A DNA stretch of 64,000 nt from Laceyella sacchari. GTDB taxonomy: Bacteria; Bacillota; Bacilli; Thermoactinomycetales; Thermoactinomycetaceae. Shown here piece after piece: positions 8,268 through 16,645 of the stretch (the first letter of the stretch is position 1; the number at the start of each line of letters is the position of its first letter). The position numbers were made by a program, and so were the translations under genes. The stretch spans positions 124,001-188,000 of the forward strand of contig NZ_SMDD01000001.1 of assembly GCF_004343255.1 (NCBI RefSeq). The letters are read 5' to 3'. Under the pieces are notes generated by a model that saw only the letters and a list, made by a program, of their open reading frames with translations, was not told the DNA's origin and did not search any database.

Positions 8268-8624
8268 ATGATTACGTTGACTGAGCAAGCCGCTTTCAAA
8301 GTAAAAGAAATGATGCAAGATCAAGAGAACCCTGAAGCCCTGTTTCTGCGCGTAAGTGTGCAACATGGCGGATGTAGCGGATTTTCTTACGGGCTGGGGT
8401 TTGATGAAGATAAACAAGACGGTGATGCGTTGCTGGAACAGCATGGGGTGCGTATACTGGTCGACAAAGACAGCCAACCCTTGCTGAAGGGCACCGTGAT
8501 TGATTACAAAGAATCCATGATCGGAGGCGGGTTTAGCATTGACAATCCCAATGCTATCGCCACCTGTGGCTGCGGCTCTTCATTCCGTACTGCGACCGAT
8601 GCAGGTAAACCGAGTGATTGCTGA
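8268..8624 (+). CDS. erpA: A-type iron-sulfur carrier, ErpA/IscA (YutM) family
   Basis: A-type carriers pass Fe-S clusters from scaffold to apo-enzymes. The 118-residue protein has the HesB/IscA fold signature with three ligand Cys: C36 in GGCSGFSYG and C100/C102 in CGCGSSF, and YKESMIGGGFSIDNP before them. AGGAGGGGACACCCG precedes ATG 8268. The Bacillus counterpart is yutM in the same yut/yuz neighbourhood. The C-terminal tail after SSF is about a dozen residues longer than in many members. Confidence 0.93.
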   Translation: MITLTEQAAFKVKEMMQDQENPEALFLRVSVQHGGCSGFSYGLGFDEDKQDGDALLEQHGVRILVDKDSQPLLKGTVIDYKESMIGGGFSIDNPNAIATCGCGSSFRTATDAGKPSDC

Positions 8625-8667
8625 CGGCAGTTGTGAGGATCGCATAAGAATAACGCTGTAACCATGG

Positions 8668-8716
8668 GCTCGCCCCCATCTGCTTCGCCAAGCTGCGACG
8701 CGGTGGGGGCGGGCTT
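8668..8716 (+). terminator. Long GC-rich hairpin after erpA
   Basis: GCTCGCCCCCATC pairs with GGTGGGGGCGGGC (one wobble, one mismatch), followed by TTCATT. The stem is strong but the T run is poor. Confidence 0.6.
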
Positions 8717-8861
8717 CATTCATGTATAAAGCCAGCTTTACTGCATACAGGGTTGTTTTCCTTGAAAGCAGGTGTCATGGCGCGGTCACTTTTTGCGGGT
8801 AAAACGACCGCTTTTCGCTGGTATCATGGTGGATATCACTTTGCAAAAAGGGGAGAGAAGG

Positions 8862-9536
8862 ATGCGACTGTTTGAGCGGTTTGGCAAACAGAGCAGAGAT
8901 GCGGTGGATGAGCTGCAAGAGGTCTACGAGGAAATGGTACAGTTACATAACCGGCTGGAAGCTTGTGAACGCGAATGGGCTCGGTTACGGGATGTGGATG
9001 AACAGTTGCGGGAAGCTGAGTTTGTAAGGCATTCGGCCAAAGCGGTTTCTGACAAACTGAATGAAGTCTATCGGGATGTGCAATTGATCAGTGAAGCGAT
9101 CCGGACAGATGACAGGGAAACAAGACGGTTTGTCGTGCAACAAGTTCACCAAATGGAATCGCTGGCCAATCAGACGATTGCTGAATCAAAGGAAGCTCTG
9201 GCAACCGAAGTAGCCGCATTAAAAGAGGAGTTGCAGAAGTGGATCAAGGAGTCGCAAGCTGAATGGTGGGCGGGGGTGGAAGCGGAATGGCAAGAACGCA
9301 TGAGCCGCCTGGAAGAAAAACAGAGCCAACTCGAGTCGACGATGCAATCGTTGCAAGATCAACTTTGCGAGCAACAGAAAAAGGAACAAGCGCTGGACGA
9401 TGTGGTTACGAAGTTTGCGCAAAAAGAAGCGGACTGGGAAAAGAGGTTGAAGCGAAGAGGGCGCTTGGTCATGATTGCCATACTGGTGTGCTTTGCCCTA
9501 TCGGTATGGTCACTGTATACGTCGTTAATGGTCTAA
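8862..9536 (+). CDS. Coiled-coil protein with C-terminal membrane anchor
   Basis: An unrecognised 224-residue protein. Residues 10-195 are Glu/Gln/Lys/Leu-rich with heptad-like spacing, indicating long coiled coils. A hydrophobic segment near the end (about residues 200-220, LVMIAILVCFALSVWSLY) would tail-anchor it in the membrane with the coil in the cytoplasm. The start at 8862 follows GGAGAGAAGG; longer in-frame readings from 8772 lack a ribosome site. It ends just before a good terminator and appears to be transcribed alone. Confidence 0.75.
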   Translation: MRLFERFGKQSRDAVDELQEVYEEMVQLHNRLEACEREWARLRDVDEQLREAEFVRHSAKAVSDKLNEVYRDVQLISEAIRTDDRETRRFVVQQVHQMESLANQTIAESKEALATEVAALKEELQKWIKESQAEWWAGVEAEWQERMSRLEEKQSQLESTMQSLQDQLCEQQKKEQALDDVVTKFAQKEADWEKRLKRRGRLVMIAILVCFALSVWSLYTSLMV

Positions 9537-9552
9537 AGGTGGAGTAAAGCCC

Positions 9553-9588
9553 ACGGCGGTGATCATGGTAATGTTCCGCCGTTTTTTT
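9553..9588 (+). terminator. Rho-independent terminator of the coiled-coil gene
   Basis: Stem ACGGCGG/CCGCCGT followed by seven T, 17 bases after the stop codon. Confidence 0.88.
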
Positions 9589-9632
9589 ATTTGCTTCACT
9601 CTTTCGTGTGTGTCACTTGATGCCAGGCATGG

Positions 9633-9896
9633 CTAGTACTTCTGTTCTTGAATAAGTTGCACTCCTTCATAACCGCAATGTCGGCAAGTGGCATAGTGTG
9701 GGCATTGATGAGTGCGGGCATCGATGAGCCCATCGGTCAGTTTGGCATCGTCAATGGGACGATATGGGCTGTAATCCCCAAATAGATCCATGTAACGGCC
9801 GTTGTCCACTAGTGGTTGCCCACAGGTGGGGCATGAGGCGGCAAAAGGGCTGAAGCCGTTGCAAACGGGACAAGACAATGTCGACTTGGGCTGCAT
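9633..9896 (-). CDS. Small two-zinc-ribbon protein, unknown function
   Basis: An 87-residue protein with three CxxC-type pairs: CPVC near residue 10, CPTC near residue 23 and CRHC near residue 72, plus further Cys and His (QCPHYATC). This suggests one or two structural zinc sites. AAGGAGG (complement of 9903-9909) is 6 bases from ATG 9896; an ATG at 9902 directly abuts the site and is less likely. I do not know the family; it is transcribed alone between converging or divergent neighbours. Confidence 0.72.
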   Translation of the reverse strand: MQPKSTLSCPVCNGFSPFAASCPTCGQPLVDNGRYMDLFGDYSPYRPIDDAKLTDGLIDARTHQCPHYATCRHCGYEGVQLIQEQKY

Positions 9897-10079
9897 GGTC
9901 ATCCTCCTTTGCCATTTAATTTGCCTCCAGGTGGGGAAAACATGCAACGTGTGGAAAACGGGCGAGACGGGCTCATGACAAAGTCAAGTGTTTTCGGAAA
10001 GAATCGATGCGGATTTACTTCCCTTATCCCGAACAAGGAACATTACGCACGAAAGTCGTTTTTGACAGTGATCAAGCTT

Positions 10080-10105
10080 AAAACTCCCGCTGGCGCGGGA
10101 GTTTT
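10080..10105. terminator. Terminator of yumC (bidirectional)
   Basis: An 11-bp perfect stem AAAACTCCCGC/GCGGGAGTTTT with a 4-base loop ends two bases from the yumC stop and gives short T runs on both strands. Confidence 0.88.
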
Positions 10106-10106
10106 G

Positions 10107-11108
10107 TCATAATTTCAAGTTGGAGCTGTGGCCGGGTTGCAGTCTTGCTTCGGGGTCTAAGTATTGTTTGGCGTTGTTTACGGCAGTGGGCGCTTCACCA
10201 AAGCCCACGGCGATCAATTTCACTTTGCCAGGATAGGTGGCGATGTCACCGGCGGCATAGATGCCTGGGATGTTGGTCTCCATGCGGGAGTTGACTTTGA
10301 TGGCACCGTTTTCGATTTCCAAGCCCCACTGTGCAATCGGCCCAAGGGAAGAGACAAATCCGTAGCTTACGATTAACGCATCGGTCTCCAATGTTTCGGT
10401 CACCCCGCTCTTTTTGTCGACCAGAGTGACGCGCTCAATGCGGTCATCCCCGTGCAGGGCTTCGATTTCACGTGGGGTGATGACACGGATGCTGGAGTTT
10501 TTCATCTGTTCCACACTGTGCTCGTGGGCGCGGAATTTGTCACGGCGATGCACCACGGTGACACTGTTGGCGATTGGTTCCAACATGAGGGCCCAATCTA
10601 CCGCGGAATCACCACCCCCTGCGATCAAGACGTTTTTACCGGCAAATTGTTGCTTGTCTTTGACAAAATAGAAGAGGTTAGCGTTTTCAAAGCGTTCGGA
10701 CCCGGCTAACCCCAGTTTGCGGGGCTCAAAAGCGCCGCATCCCGCGGTGATGATCACAGACTTGGCGCGGTGAATTTGTTTGTGCGTGACAATCTCAAAC
10801 AAGCGCTCTTCTTTTTTGTTCACTTCCAACACTTTCTCATCCAAGCAATAAATAGGATTGAAGTGTTTGGCCTGCTCAACCAGATTGTTGACCAATTCTT
10901 GGGCCGTCACGCGGGGAAAGCCTGCTACGTCATAAATGTATTTTTCAGGATATAGTGCGGATAGTTGGCCGCCCACCTGGGGCATGCTCTCAATTACTTT
11001 GACCGAAGCTTGGCGCATTCCGGCGTAAAACGCTGCAAACAAACCCGCGGGACCTGCTCCGATAATGGCGATATCAGTCACCTGCGCATCCATGTGTGGT
11101 TGTGTCAT
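10107..11108 (-). CDS. yumC: Ferredoxin/flavodoxin--NADP+ reductase YumC (type 2 FNR)
   Basis: YumC is a thioredoxin-reductase-like FAD enzyme that passes electrons from NADPH to ferredoxin or flavodoxin. The 333-residue protein has the FAD-binding GAGPAG at about residues 17-22, [31 protein letters not shown]-binding [10 protein letters not shown], and [25 protein letters not shown] near the end. The redox-active CxxC of thioredoxin reductase is absent, as expected for this family. GGAGGTG lies 6 bases before the ATG. The region upstream (11109-11395) is AT-rich and shows no gene. Confidence 0.95.
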   Translation of the reverse strand: MTQPHMDAQVTDIAIIGAGPAGLFAAFYAGMRQASVKVIESMPQVGGQLSALYPEKYIYDVAGFPRVTAQELVNNLVEQAKHFNPIYCLDEKVLEVNKKEERLFEIVTHKQIHRAKSVIITAGCGAFEPRKLGLAGSERFENANLFYFVKDKQQFAGKNVLIAGGGDSAVDWALMLEPIANSVTVVHRRDKFRAHEHSVEQMKNSSIRVITPREIEALHGDDRIERVTLVDKKSGVTETLETDALIVSYGFVSSLGPIAQWGLEIENGAIKVNSRMETNIPGIYAAGDIATYPGKVKLIAVGFGEAPTAVNNAKQYLDPEARLQPGHSSNLKL

Positions 11109-11395
11109 GTGAACACCTCCGCAATATTCTTAATATGGCAATTAAATCTCTATGCATTTTCTATATATAATACCTTAAACCAAAAGAAGGGGACTATACG
11201 AATTGATAAAAAATTACCAAGCCAGATACACAGAGGATAATGGTGAGGGATGTGTGACAGAATGAAAACAAAAAGCTCTTGCCAAAAGAACGTGAAAATC
11301 ATATCATAAACAATGGCATGATTCAATAAGGACGATAAGGTAAGACTTCCCCAGTTTGTGAGGAATTAATCATAACAAGTAGATGGATGTGATCA

Positions 11396-12586
11396 ATGAT
11401 GAGTGTACCTAAAATTGTTATTCTGGGTGCAGGCTATGGCGGTCTCATGACAGCAAAAGGCTTGGCGAAAGAATTGAAAAGCAACGAAGCAGAGATCACG
11501 TTGGTGAACCAAAACTCTTACCATTATGTGACGACGGAGCTTCATAAGCCGGCAGCCGGTACTTCCCATCATGACCATGCGCGTCTTTCGATTCCATCCG
11601 TGATCAATACGAAACGGATTAACTTTATTCAAGACCGCGTGACGGCGATCAAGTTGGAAGAGAAGGAAGTCCAATTGGAAAGCAACGAGCCGCTCAAATA
11701 CGATTATTTGGTCGTGGGCTTGGGAAGCGCGCCGGAGACTTTCGGTATCAAAGGTCTGATGGAGAACGCATTCTTCATCCGCAACATTGCCAGCGTGCGC
11801 GCAATCCGCGAGCATATGGAATATATGTTTGCGCGGTATGCGCTCGAGAAGAAGGAAGAGTTGATCACCATCGTGGTGGGTGGCGCTGGCTTCACAGGGA
11901 TCGAGTATGTGGGAGAATTGGTTGACCGGATGCCTGAACTGTGCCGTGAATACGACATCCCGTTGGAGAAAGTTCGGATTGTCAACGTGGAAGCTGCGCC
12001 GACCGTGTTGCCTGGATTTGACAAAGAGCTGGTTGAATATGCAGTGAAATACTTAGAAAGCAAAGGCGTCGAATTCTTGATCAGCACCCCGATCGAAGAA
12101 TGCACCGAAGAGGGTGTCATTTTGAAGGGTGGACAAGAGATCAAAGCGGCCACTGTGGTGTGGACCGGAGGGGTGCGCGGCAACAAATTAGTTGAGGAAT
12201 CGGGTATCGAGACCATGCGTGGCCGCGTCAAAGTAGACGAATACCTGCGCGCGCCGGGTTATGACAATGTCTTCATCATTGGGGACAGCTCTTTGGTGTT
12301 CAATGAAGAAGAGCGCCCATACCCACCGACAGCGCAAATCTCTACCCAACAAGGACAGTACTTGGGCAAAAACTTGGCTGTGAAGTTGCGTGGCGGAGAA
12401 ATGAAGCCATTCAAATATATGCCAAAAGGTACCGTTGCTTCTCTCGGCCGCAAAGAAGCGATTGGTGTGGTTGGCAACAAGAAATTGATGGGTGGATCAG
12501 CAGCATTCATGAAAAAGATGATCGATTTGCGTTGGTTTTATCTTTTGGGTGGTTTGTCATTGGTATTGCGCAAAGGAAAGCTGTAA
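11396..12586 (+). CDS. ndh: Type II NADH dehydrogenase (NDH-2)
   Basis: NDH-2 is a membrane-associated FAD enzyme that oxidises NADH and reduces menaquinone without pumping protons. The protein (396 residues) has GAGYGGL for [26 protein letters not shown]-binding [30 protein letters not shown], and GDSSLV ... [12 protein letters not shown]. The C-terminal [20 protein letters not shown] is the usual amphipathic membrane-binding end. A second ATG at 11399 is an equally possible start; the ribosome site is weak. Bacillus Ndh (YjlD) and YumB are both close, and yumC/yuiA as neighbours fit the yumB position. Confidence 0.93.
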   Translation: MMSVPKIVILGAGYGGLMTAKGLAKELKSNEAEITLVNQNSYHYVTTELHKPAAGTSHHDHARLSIPSVINTKRINFIQDRVTAIKLEEKEVQLESNEPLKYDYLVVGLGSAPETFGIKGLMENAFFIRNIASVRAIREHMEYMFARYALEKKEELITIVVGGAGFTGIEYVGELVDRMPELCREYDIPLEKVRIVNVEAAPTVLPGFDKELVEYAVKYLESKGVEFLISTPIEECTEEGVILKGGQEIKAATVVWTGGVRGNKLVEESGIETMRGRVKVDEYLRAPGYDNVFIIGDSSLVFNEEERPYPPTAQISTQQGQYLGKNLAVKLRGGEMKPFKYMPKGTVASLGRKEAIGVVGNKKLMGGSAAFMKKMIDLRWFYLLGGLSLVLRKGKL

Positions 12587-12592
12587 TCAGTC

Positions 12593-12627
12593 ACCGGCCC
12601 TTCAACTGGAAGGGTCGGTTTCTTTTT
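12593..12627 (+). terminator. Terminator of ndh
   Basis: Stem ACCGGCCCTTC/GGAAGGGTCGGT, with small mismatches, is followed by TTCTTTTT a few bases after the ndh stop. Confidence 0.82.
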
Positions 12628-12783
12628 GGTTTGATGATGTATTTATTTGAAAAAAAGAGAAACTACTTATTGTTATCGCTTACATCCATGTTTTTAAGAG
12701 GATACCAAATCATTTGCGTGTTTATTTATTTATTAATATCATATATAATATTCGGAAAATAGAGTAAAAAAGGGGGATGAATC

Positions 12784-12915
12784 ATGCTGAGATCGACTAA
12801 AAGCAGAAAAGACACGTGCAAATACTGTGAGGGAAACGGTTATGTCACCTTGCTCCTGGGTGGTTCGGAGACGTGTTATGCCTGCAAAGGGAGCGGGAAT
12901 AAAAAATCGCGTTAA
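12784..12915 (+). CDS. yuiA: YuiA-type mini DnaJ zinc-finger protein
   Basis: A 43-residue protein, too short for most gene finders, with two CxxCxGxG motifs: CKYCEGNG and CYACKGSG, separated by YVTLLLGGSET. This is half of a DnaJ-type zinc finger and matches YuiA of Bacillus, which also follows an NADH dehydrogenase gene. The ribosome site is GGGGGATG before ATG 12784. Function is unknown; one zinc ion is probably bound by the four Cys. Confidence 0.88.
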   Translation: MLRSTKSRKDTCKYCEGNGYVTLLLGGSETCYACKGSGNKKSR

Positions 12916-12959
12916 CATATAATATACAGAAATTTCACAATCTTATATAAATTATGCCC

Positions 12960-12982
12960 AGTCCCGTAGCCCGGGACTTTTT
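12960..12982 (+). terminator. Terminator of yuiA
   Basis: Stem AGTCCCG/CGGGACT followed by TTTTT. It ends 4 bases before the stop of the convergent hemQ. Confidence 0.8.
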
Positions 12983-12985
12983 GCT

Positions 12986-13750
12986 TTATAGTGTGTTTAG
13001 CGCATCCATAATGTCTGCATGGTTAATACAGGTAAACATGGGCACGTCACGCAATGTGTAACGGCTTGCTTCGGTTTCGCGCAATTCCTGCACGAGGTTT
13101 AAGAAGTCTTTGGCGTCATCCGTTTCAAACGCGACCACAAACTCTTGGTCGTCAATGCCGAAGCTGTAAGTGGTATTCAACTTGACGGTTGGATATTTGC
13201 TTCCCACTTGGATATGCTCGTCCATCATCCCTTGACGTGCAGGGAAGGAGAGTTGGTACCAATCGCGCGTTTTGACAAAAGGATAGATGAACAGATATTT
13301 GCTCCGACCCGGAATAATGTGGGTGCGGGGATTTTGATGTTCAGGGTCCATTTTGTCCACGTATACGCTACGTTTCGTCATGGAGAGGTAAGAATATGTG
13401 ATAGTTAGGTATTTACCCAAGCCGGTTCGCATAAGTTGGCTGGTCATTTCTTGGAACGTTTCCAATTCGTTGGCGATCCGCCAGAGCATGATTTCGGCAT
13501 CAGCGCGAATTCCTACCAACGAATAGGACAGAACAAACATGCCTGGTTTGTTTTGGAACTCTTTCACAACCGCGGCAAACTCTTCTTTGCCTTTTTGTTG
13601 TTCTGCGTCGCTGAGGCGGCGCCATGCCGGATCTACTTTGAAGAATGTAAAGTTGACGAATTGGGTTGGGAGATTTGGGCGTTTCGGCGCTTCTTCACCG
13701 GTTTGTGCCCCTGGTCTTCCTGAGAAGGAAGGTCTGCCTTGTGGACGCAT
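12986..13750 (-). CDS. hemQ: Coproheme decarboxylase HemQ
   Basis: HemQ converts coproheme III to haem b with peroxide in the coproporphyrin-dependent haem pathway of Gram-positive bacteria. The 254-residue chlorite-dismutase-family protein keeps the catalytic Tyr region KYLFIYPFVKTRDWYQL, the proximal His in MMDEHIQVG, and NTTYSFGIDDQEFVVAFE. The N-terminal 25 residues are Pro/Gly/Arg-rich and unusual for the family. GGAGG sits 9 bases before ATG 13750. It lies between yuiA and yuiB, splitting a Bacillus gene pair. Confidence 0.94.
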   Translation of the reverse strand: MRPQGRPSFSGRPGAQTGEEAPKRPNLPTQFVNFTFFKVDPAWRRLSDAEQQKGKEEFAAVVKEFQNKPGMFVLSYSLVGIRADAEIMLWRIANELETFQEMTSQLMRTGLGKYLTITYSYLSMTKRSVYVDKMDPEHQNPRTHIIPGRSKYLFIYPFVKTRDWYQLSFPARQGMMDEHIQVGSKYPTVKLNTTYSFGIDDQEFVVAFETDDAKDFLNLVQELRETEASRYTLRDVPMFTCINHADIMDALNTL

Positions 13751-13895
13751 AATGAAAGTCCTCCTTTTACTTTATCCAACCCCTATTGTAGCGAAAGAGG
13801 AGAGAAAGAAGCAAACGGCTTCAACAAATCGCCATCATTTCCCGGCCGCATTTGACCAAATGGGTTATTTTCAGTACAATGAGTGAGGATTTTTA

Positions 13896-14177
13896 ATGAT
13901 GACGGAGGCGGTCAACTTGTATCTCGCCCAGTTGATTATTTCCATTCCACTGCTCTTTGTGCTGTTTTTTGGAATTGGATTTATCTTAAACATGATCCTA
14001 AAAACCACATGGCTTCCACTGATCATCTTTTTCGGAGTCGCCTTTTATGTGGGTAAAGATGTCAACCAAATATTTACAGTGGTCAACGCGGTTCTCTTTT
14101 TCTCGGGTTTGGCGGGCGCGATCGGTGGTATATGGACGATCAAGACGTTGCGCCAAAAAGGGTATCGCATGTTTTGA
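13896..14177 (+). CDS. yuiB: YuiB-like integral membrane protein
   Basis: A 93-residue hydrophobic protein with three transmembrane stretches. The N-terminus LAQLIISIPLLFVLFFGIGFILNMILK and the C-terminus SGLAGAIGGIWTIKTLRQKGYRMF correspond to YuiB of Bacillus, a protein of unknown function found next to yuiA. ATG 13896 and ATG 13899 are both possible. A terminator follows 16 bases after the stop. Confidence 0.85.
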   Translation: MMTEAVNLYLAQLIISIPLLFVLFFGIGFILNMILKTTWLPLIIFFGVAFYVGKDVNQIFTVVNAVLFFSGLAGAIGGIWTIKTLRQKGYRMF

Positions 14178-14193
14178 TCTGGTGCGCGAAGTG

Positions 14194-14223
14194 ATCCGGA
14201 ACCCAAGGTTTCGGATTTTTTTT
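14194..14223 (+). terminator. Terminator of yuiB
   Basis: Stem ATCCGGAACC/GGTTTCGGAT with a 3-base loop and one mismatch is followed by eight T. Confidence 0.9.
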
Positions 14224-14236
14224 GTGCTTTGGCCGC

Positions 14237-15064
14237 TCATGGGCGAAGCCGTGAGTCCTGATACGGGTCTCCTTCTTCAGGCGCGCGAAAGCGATCAGGG
14301 TAAAGCAGGTGTGCCACTTGTTTGACGCCGAGCAATAGACGCGGAGATGGACGGCAAAACCATCCTTCTTCTAAAATGTGTATGTTGCCCTTTTCGATCA
14401 GGGGGGTTCCCTGCCAAGCGGGACGGGAGGTGAAGAAGGCGGGTTTGATTCGTTCTCGCGGCACACCCGTCCATGTGACTAACACATAGTCAGGTTGCCG
14501 TGCGGCCACGTCGTCCCAGTCCGTTTGCACGCTTTCGGTGTCGTGATCAGCATAAATATTGGTTGCGCCGACGAGTTGGCAAAGTTCCGTCAGCCAACTT
14601 TTTCTGCCAGGAGTAAACACGGGTTTGGGCCACCACTCAAAATAGAGCCGCGGTGGGGTTGTTTGACGTGGAATGGCAGCCTGAATGAGGGATATCTCCT
14701 GCAAAAAGCGTTGTTTGGCAACTCGCCCTTGTGAGGGCATACCGAGGGCATCTCCAAGATAGACGAAATCTTCTGCAATATCTTGCAGGGTCTTGGGATT
14801 GAGAACCAAGGCGGGAATGCCTGCTTGTTTAAGCTGCGAGATGTTTTTCTCCATTCCCGGTACACTGAGGGAGGCGATGACCAAATCTGGACGCAACGCC
14901 TTGACTTTGTCCATGTCTATGTCCAGATCTGGTCCCACCCGGGGCAGATGTTGCCATGTATGCGGCCAGTCGGAAAAGTCGTCCAGGCCGCATACTTCTT
15001 CACGCAAGCCCAAGAAGTGAAGCATTTCGGTGTTACTCGGACAGATCGATATGATGCGTTTCAT
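14237..15064 (-). CDS. BtuF-like periplasmic-binding-fold protein without signal peptide
   Basis: A 275-residue protein of the class III (TroA/BtuF) binding-protein fold: RIISICPSNTEMLHFLGLREEVCGLDDFSDWP at the start, VKALRPDLVIASLSVPGMEKNISQLKQAGIP, a long central helix region, then TDWDDVAARQPDYVLVTWTG and a C-terminal lobe. Corrinoid or ferric-chelate binding is typical. The start at 15064 follows GAGGAGG at 7 bases; it gives no signal peptide or lipobox, so the protein should be cytoplasmic. No permease or ATPase gene is adjacent. A cobalamin-related sensor or salvage role is possible but unproven. Confidence 0.8.
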   Translation of the reverse strand: MKRIISICPSNTEMLHFLGLREEVCGLDDFSDWPHTWQHLPRVGPDLDIDMDKVKALRPDLVIASLSVPGMEKNISQLKQAGIPALVLNPKTLQDIAEDFVYLGDALGMPSQGRVAKQRFLQEISLIQAAIPRQTTPPRLYFEWWPKPVFTPGRKSWLTELCQLVGATNIYADHDTESVQTDWDDVAARQPDYVLVTWTGVPRERIKPAFFTSRPAWQGTPLIEKGNIHILEEGWFCRPSPRLLLGVKQVAHLLYPDRFRAPEEGDPYQDSRLRP

Positions 15065-15091
15065 TCCCATGCCTCCTCTTGAGTTGGGCTG

Positions 15092-15574
15092 TTAATACCA
15101 AATGTAATACATCAAAATGGCAACCAGCGTGCCGAACCAGGCGCCAGTGAATACTTCAATTGGTTTGTGGCCCAAAATCTCTTTCAACTTGATTCGGGTT
15201 TCCGAGGACGGTTTTTCATTTAGATGGCGAATCTCGCGGAGCAAAAGCGAGAAGTCTTCTGCCAGTTGGTTCAATACTTGAGCGTGCATGCCAGCTTGTC
15301 TTCTTACTCCAGTCGCATCATACATGACAATGATGCCAAAGATCGTGGCAATGGCGAATGCAGGTGAGTTCCAGCCTGAGGTCAACCCGATGGAAGTGGC
15401 CAAGGAAGTGACGGCGGAGGTGTGGCCGCTGGGCATACCGCCCGAACTATATGACCAATTCCAGTCCCACTGGCGGGTGATGGTGTAATTCCAAGGAACC
15501 TTCAGCAGTTGGGCCAGTGTGATGGCGATAAGTGATGTCCAGAGAGGAAAATTGTGTGCCAGTTGTTCCAGCAT
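15092..15574 (-). CDS. yuiD: YuiD, divergent PAP2-family membrane protein (DUF212)
   Basis: A 160-residue membrane protein with the DUF212 pattern: AQLLKVPW near the start, SSGGMPSGHTSAVTSLATSIGL with the PSGH phosphatase-like motif, MYDATGVRRQAGMHAQVLN, and LGHKPIEVFTGAWFGTLVA near the end. Members are thought to act on lipid phosphates, but activity is not established for YuiD. It lies 27 bases upstream of the BtuF-like gene on the same strand, so the two may share a transcript. Confidence 0.92.
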   Translation of the reverse strand: MLEQLAHNFPLWTSLIAITLAQLLKVPWNYTITRQWDWNWSYSSGGMPSGHTSAVTSLATSIGLTSGWNSPAFAIATIFGIIVMYDATGVRRQAGMHAQVLNQLAEDFSLLLREIRHLNEKPSSETRIKLKEILGHKPIEVFTGAWFGTLVAILMYYIWY

Positions 15575-15654
15575 CGATCGGGGTCACCCTTTCTGAGAAG
15601 TGCGGTAAACGAATTCTACGCTTCATCGGCTCATTTTAGTTAATGTGTGTATTC

Positions 15655-15730
15655 GTTTTTGACGGGGGCATGATCCCCCGGGCCACCGAGGATGGTGGTT
15701 GTGTAAGTGGCGGGTTTCCGCCATCTTTTG
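15655..15730 (+). ncRNA. Candidate structured RNA or attenuator with three hairpins
   Basis: In the 340-bp gap before the next gene, three short stems follow one another: GGGGG/CCCCC (15664-15679), CCACC/GGTGG (about 15682-15698), and TGGCGG/CCGCCA (15708-15723) followed by TCTTTTG. The last looks like an intrinsic terminator, yet no plus-strand gene lies upstream. It could be a small RNA or a leader attenuating the downstream gene at 15919. No known riboswitch was recognised. The rest of 15575-15918 shows no gene. Confidence 0.35.
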
Positions 15731-15918
15731 CTATTTTGTCAGAGATAAACTATTTCATTATATTATATCCTACCCTTTTTTTAAAACGACGGATCCTCTT
15801 TTTTGAAGAGGAGATTAGAAGCGGATGGGCGAATCTTTCTTATGCCTTTTTAAACATGGATGGAAGGGGGAGAACTTTGCGGAGGCGGATTTGAATGACT
15901 TGTATAGGAGGCAAGCCA

Positions 15919-16161
15919 ATGAATAACTATTTGCCGGGGTTCGCCCGACTGCTTGATCGATGTGAATGTCCCAAATGTGGAAAGAGTTTTGGAGTGTTGC
16001 AAGGAAAGTCTGACATCGTTCAATGTCCCACCTGCGGCGAAAGGGGTTCAAAACACCTTTTTTTAACGACAGACAGTCTTTTGTTTGAATTGGCCCTTTC
16101 GCGGCAGAAGATGGCCAAAGCGGTGTGGCAAGCAACAAAGGATGCCCGGCCCGACATGTAA
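15919..16161 (+). CDS. Small zinc-ribbon protein, unknown function
   Basis: An 80-residue protein with CECPKCGK near residue 15 and CPTCGE near residue 38, a likely four-Cys zinc ribbon, then a short helical end. AGGAGG (15906-15911) lies 7 bases before ATG 15919; an upstream ATG at 15895 has no ribosome site. I do not recognise the family. It precedes the tRNA-Leu gene and may read through toward it. Confidence 0.72.
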   Translation: MNNYLPGFARLLDRCECPKCGKSFGVLQGKSDIVQCPTCGERGSKHLFLTTDSLLFELALSRQKMAKAVWQATKDARPDM

Positions 16162-16183
16162 AAAAATTTTTTTATAAAAAGGG

Positions 16184-16212
16184 TTGTCAATCGAGTAAAG
16201 CTGTGATATATT
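16184..16212 (+). promoter_or_regulatory. Sigma-A promoter of tRNA-Leu(CAA)
   Basis: TTGTCA (16184-16189), 17 bp, TATATT (16207-16212); predicted start is about 14 bases before the tRNA 5' end. Confidence 0.82.
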
Positions 16213-16232
16213 TAATTTCGTTGTTACGAGTT

Positions 16233-16318
16233 GCCGAAGTGGCGGAATTGGCAGACGCGCACGACTCAAAATCGTGTTCCCGCAAGGAGTGTGGGTTCGA
16301 GTCCCACCTTCGGCACCA
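16233..16318 (+). tRNA. tRNA-Leu, anticodon CAA
   Basis: An 86-nt class II tRNA. Acceptor GCCGAAG pairs with CTTCGGC, followed by A and an encoded CCA (16316-16318). The anticodon loop is CTCAAAA, giving anticodon CAA, which reads UUG. A long variable arm (TTCCCGCAAGGAG region) and T loop GGTTCGAGTCC-type sequence are present. Confidence 0.96.
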
Positions 16319-16338
16319 TCTTACATACCGAAAACTCA

Positions 16339-16374
16339 CCACATATTCATTGGGATATGTGGTTTTTATTTTTT
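16339..16374 (+). terminator. Terminator of tRNA-Leu(CAA)
   Basis: Stem CCACATAT/ATATGTGG followed by TTTTTATTTTTT. Confidence 0.9.
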
Positions 16375-16406
16375 ACAGCGCCTCAAAGCCGTTATCCCAT
16401 TCGTTC

Positions 16407-16435
16407 TTGACTTAGCCGTGAACGCGTGTTAGATT
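16407..16435 (+). promoter_or_regulatory. Sigma-A promoter of tRNA-Leu(UAA)
   Basis: TTGACT (16407-16412), 17 bp, TAGATT (16430-16435), about 27 bases before the mature tRNA. Confidence 0.82.
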
Positions 16436-16461
16436 GAATTTCATCAACCTGCCGATATCAT

Positions 16462-16550
16462 GCTGGGGTGGCGGAATAGGCAGACGCACAGGACTTAAAA
16501 TCCTGCGGTGGGTGACCACCGTGTCGGTTCGAGTCCGACCCTCAGCACCA
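16462..16550 (+). tRNA. tRNA-Leu, anticodon UAA
   Basis: An 89-nt class II tRNA with acceptor GCTGGGG/CCTCAGC (one G-U pair), discriminator A and encoded CCA (16548-16550). The anticodon loop CTTAAAA gives UAA, reading UUA and UUG. A long variable arm is present. Confidence 0.96.
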
Positions 16551-16553
16551 ACC

Positions 16554-16584
16554 AAGCCTTGACCTGTTGCAGGTCAGGGCTTTT
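16554..16584 (+). terminator. Terminator of tRNA-Leu(UAA)
   Basis: Stem AAGCCTTGACCTG/CAGGTCAGGGCTT with a 3-base loop and one mismatch, then TTTT. Confidence 0.85.
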
Positions 16585-16607
16585 GCCATTTTTACGGATC
16601 AAAAGGC

Positions 16608-16638
16608 AAAAACGCCCCGAAACTGTCGAGGCGTTTTT
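16608..16638. terminator. Terminator downstream of the 105-residue gene
   Basis: Stem AAAAACGCC/GGCGTTTTT with a 13-base loop, with T runs on either strand; on the minus strand it follows the gene ending at 16646. Confidence 0.82.
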
Positions 16639-16645
16639 GATGATG

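Noticed and set aside
9909-10112. Plus-strand frame of 67 codons between the zinc-ribbon gene and yumC
   Set aside because: It starts over the ribosome site of the opposite gene and runs through a terminator hairpin into yumC.
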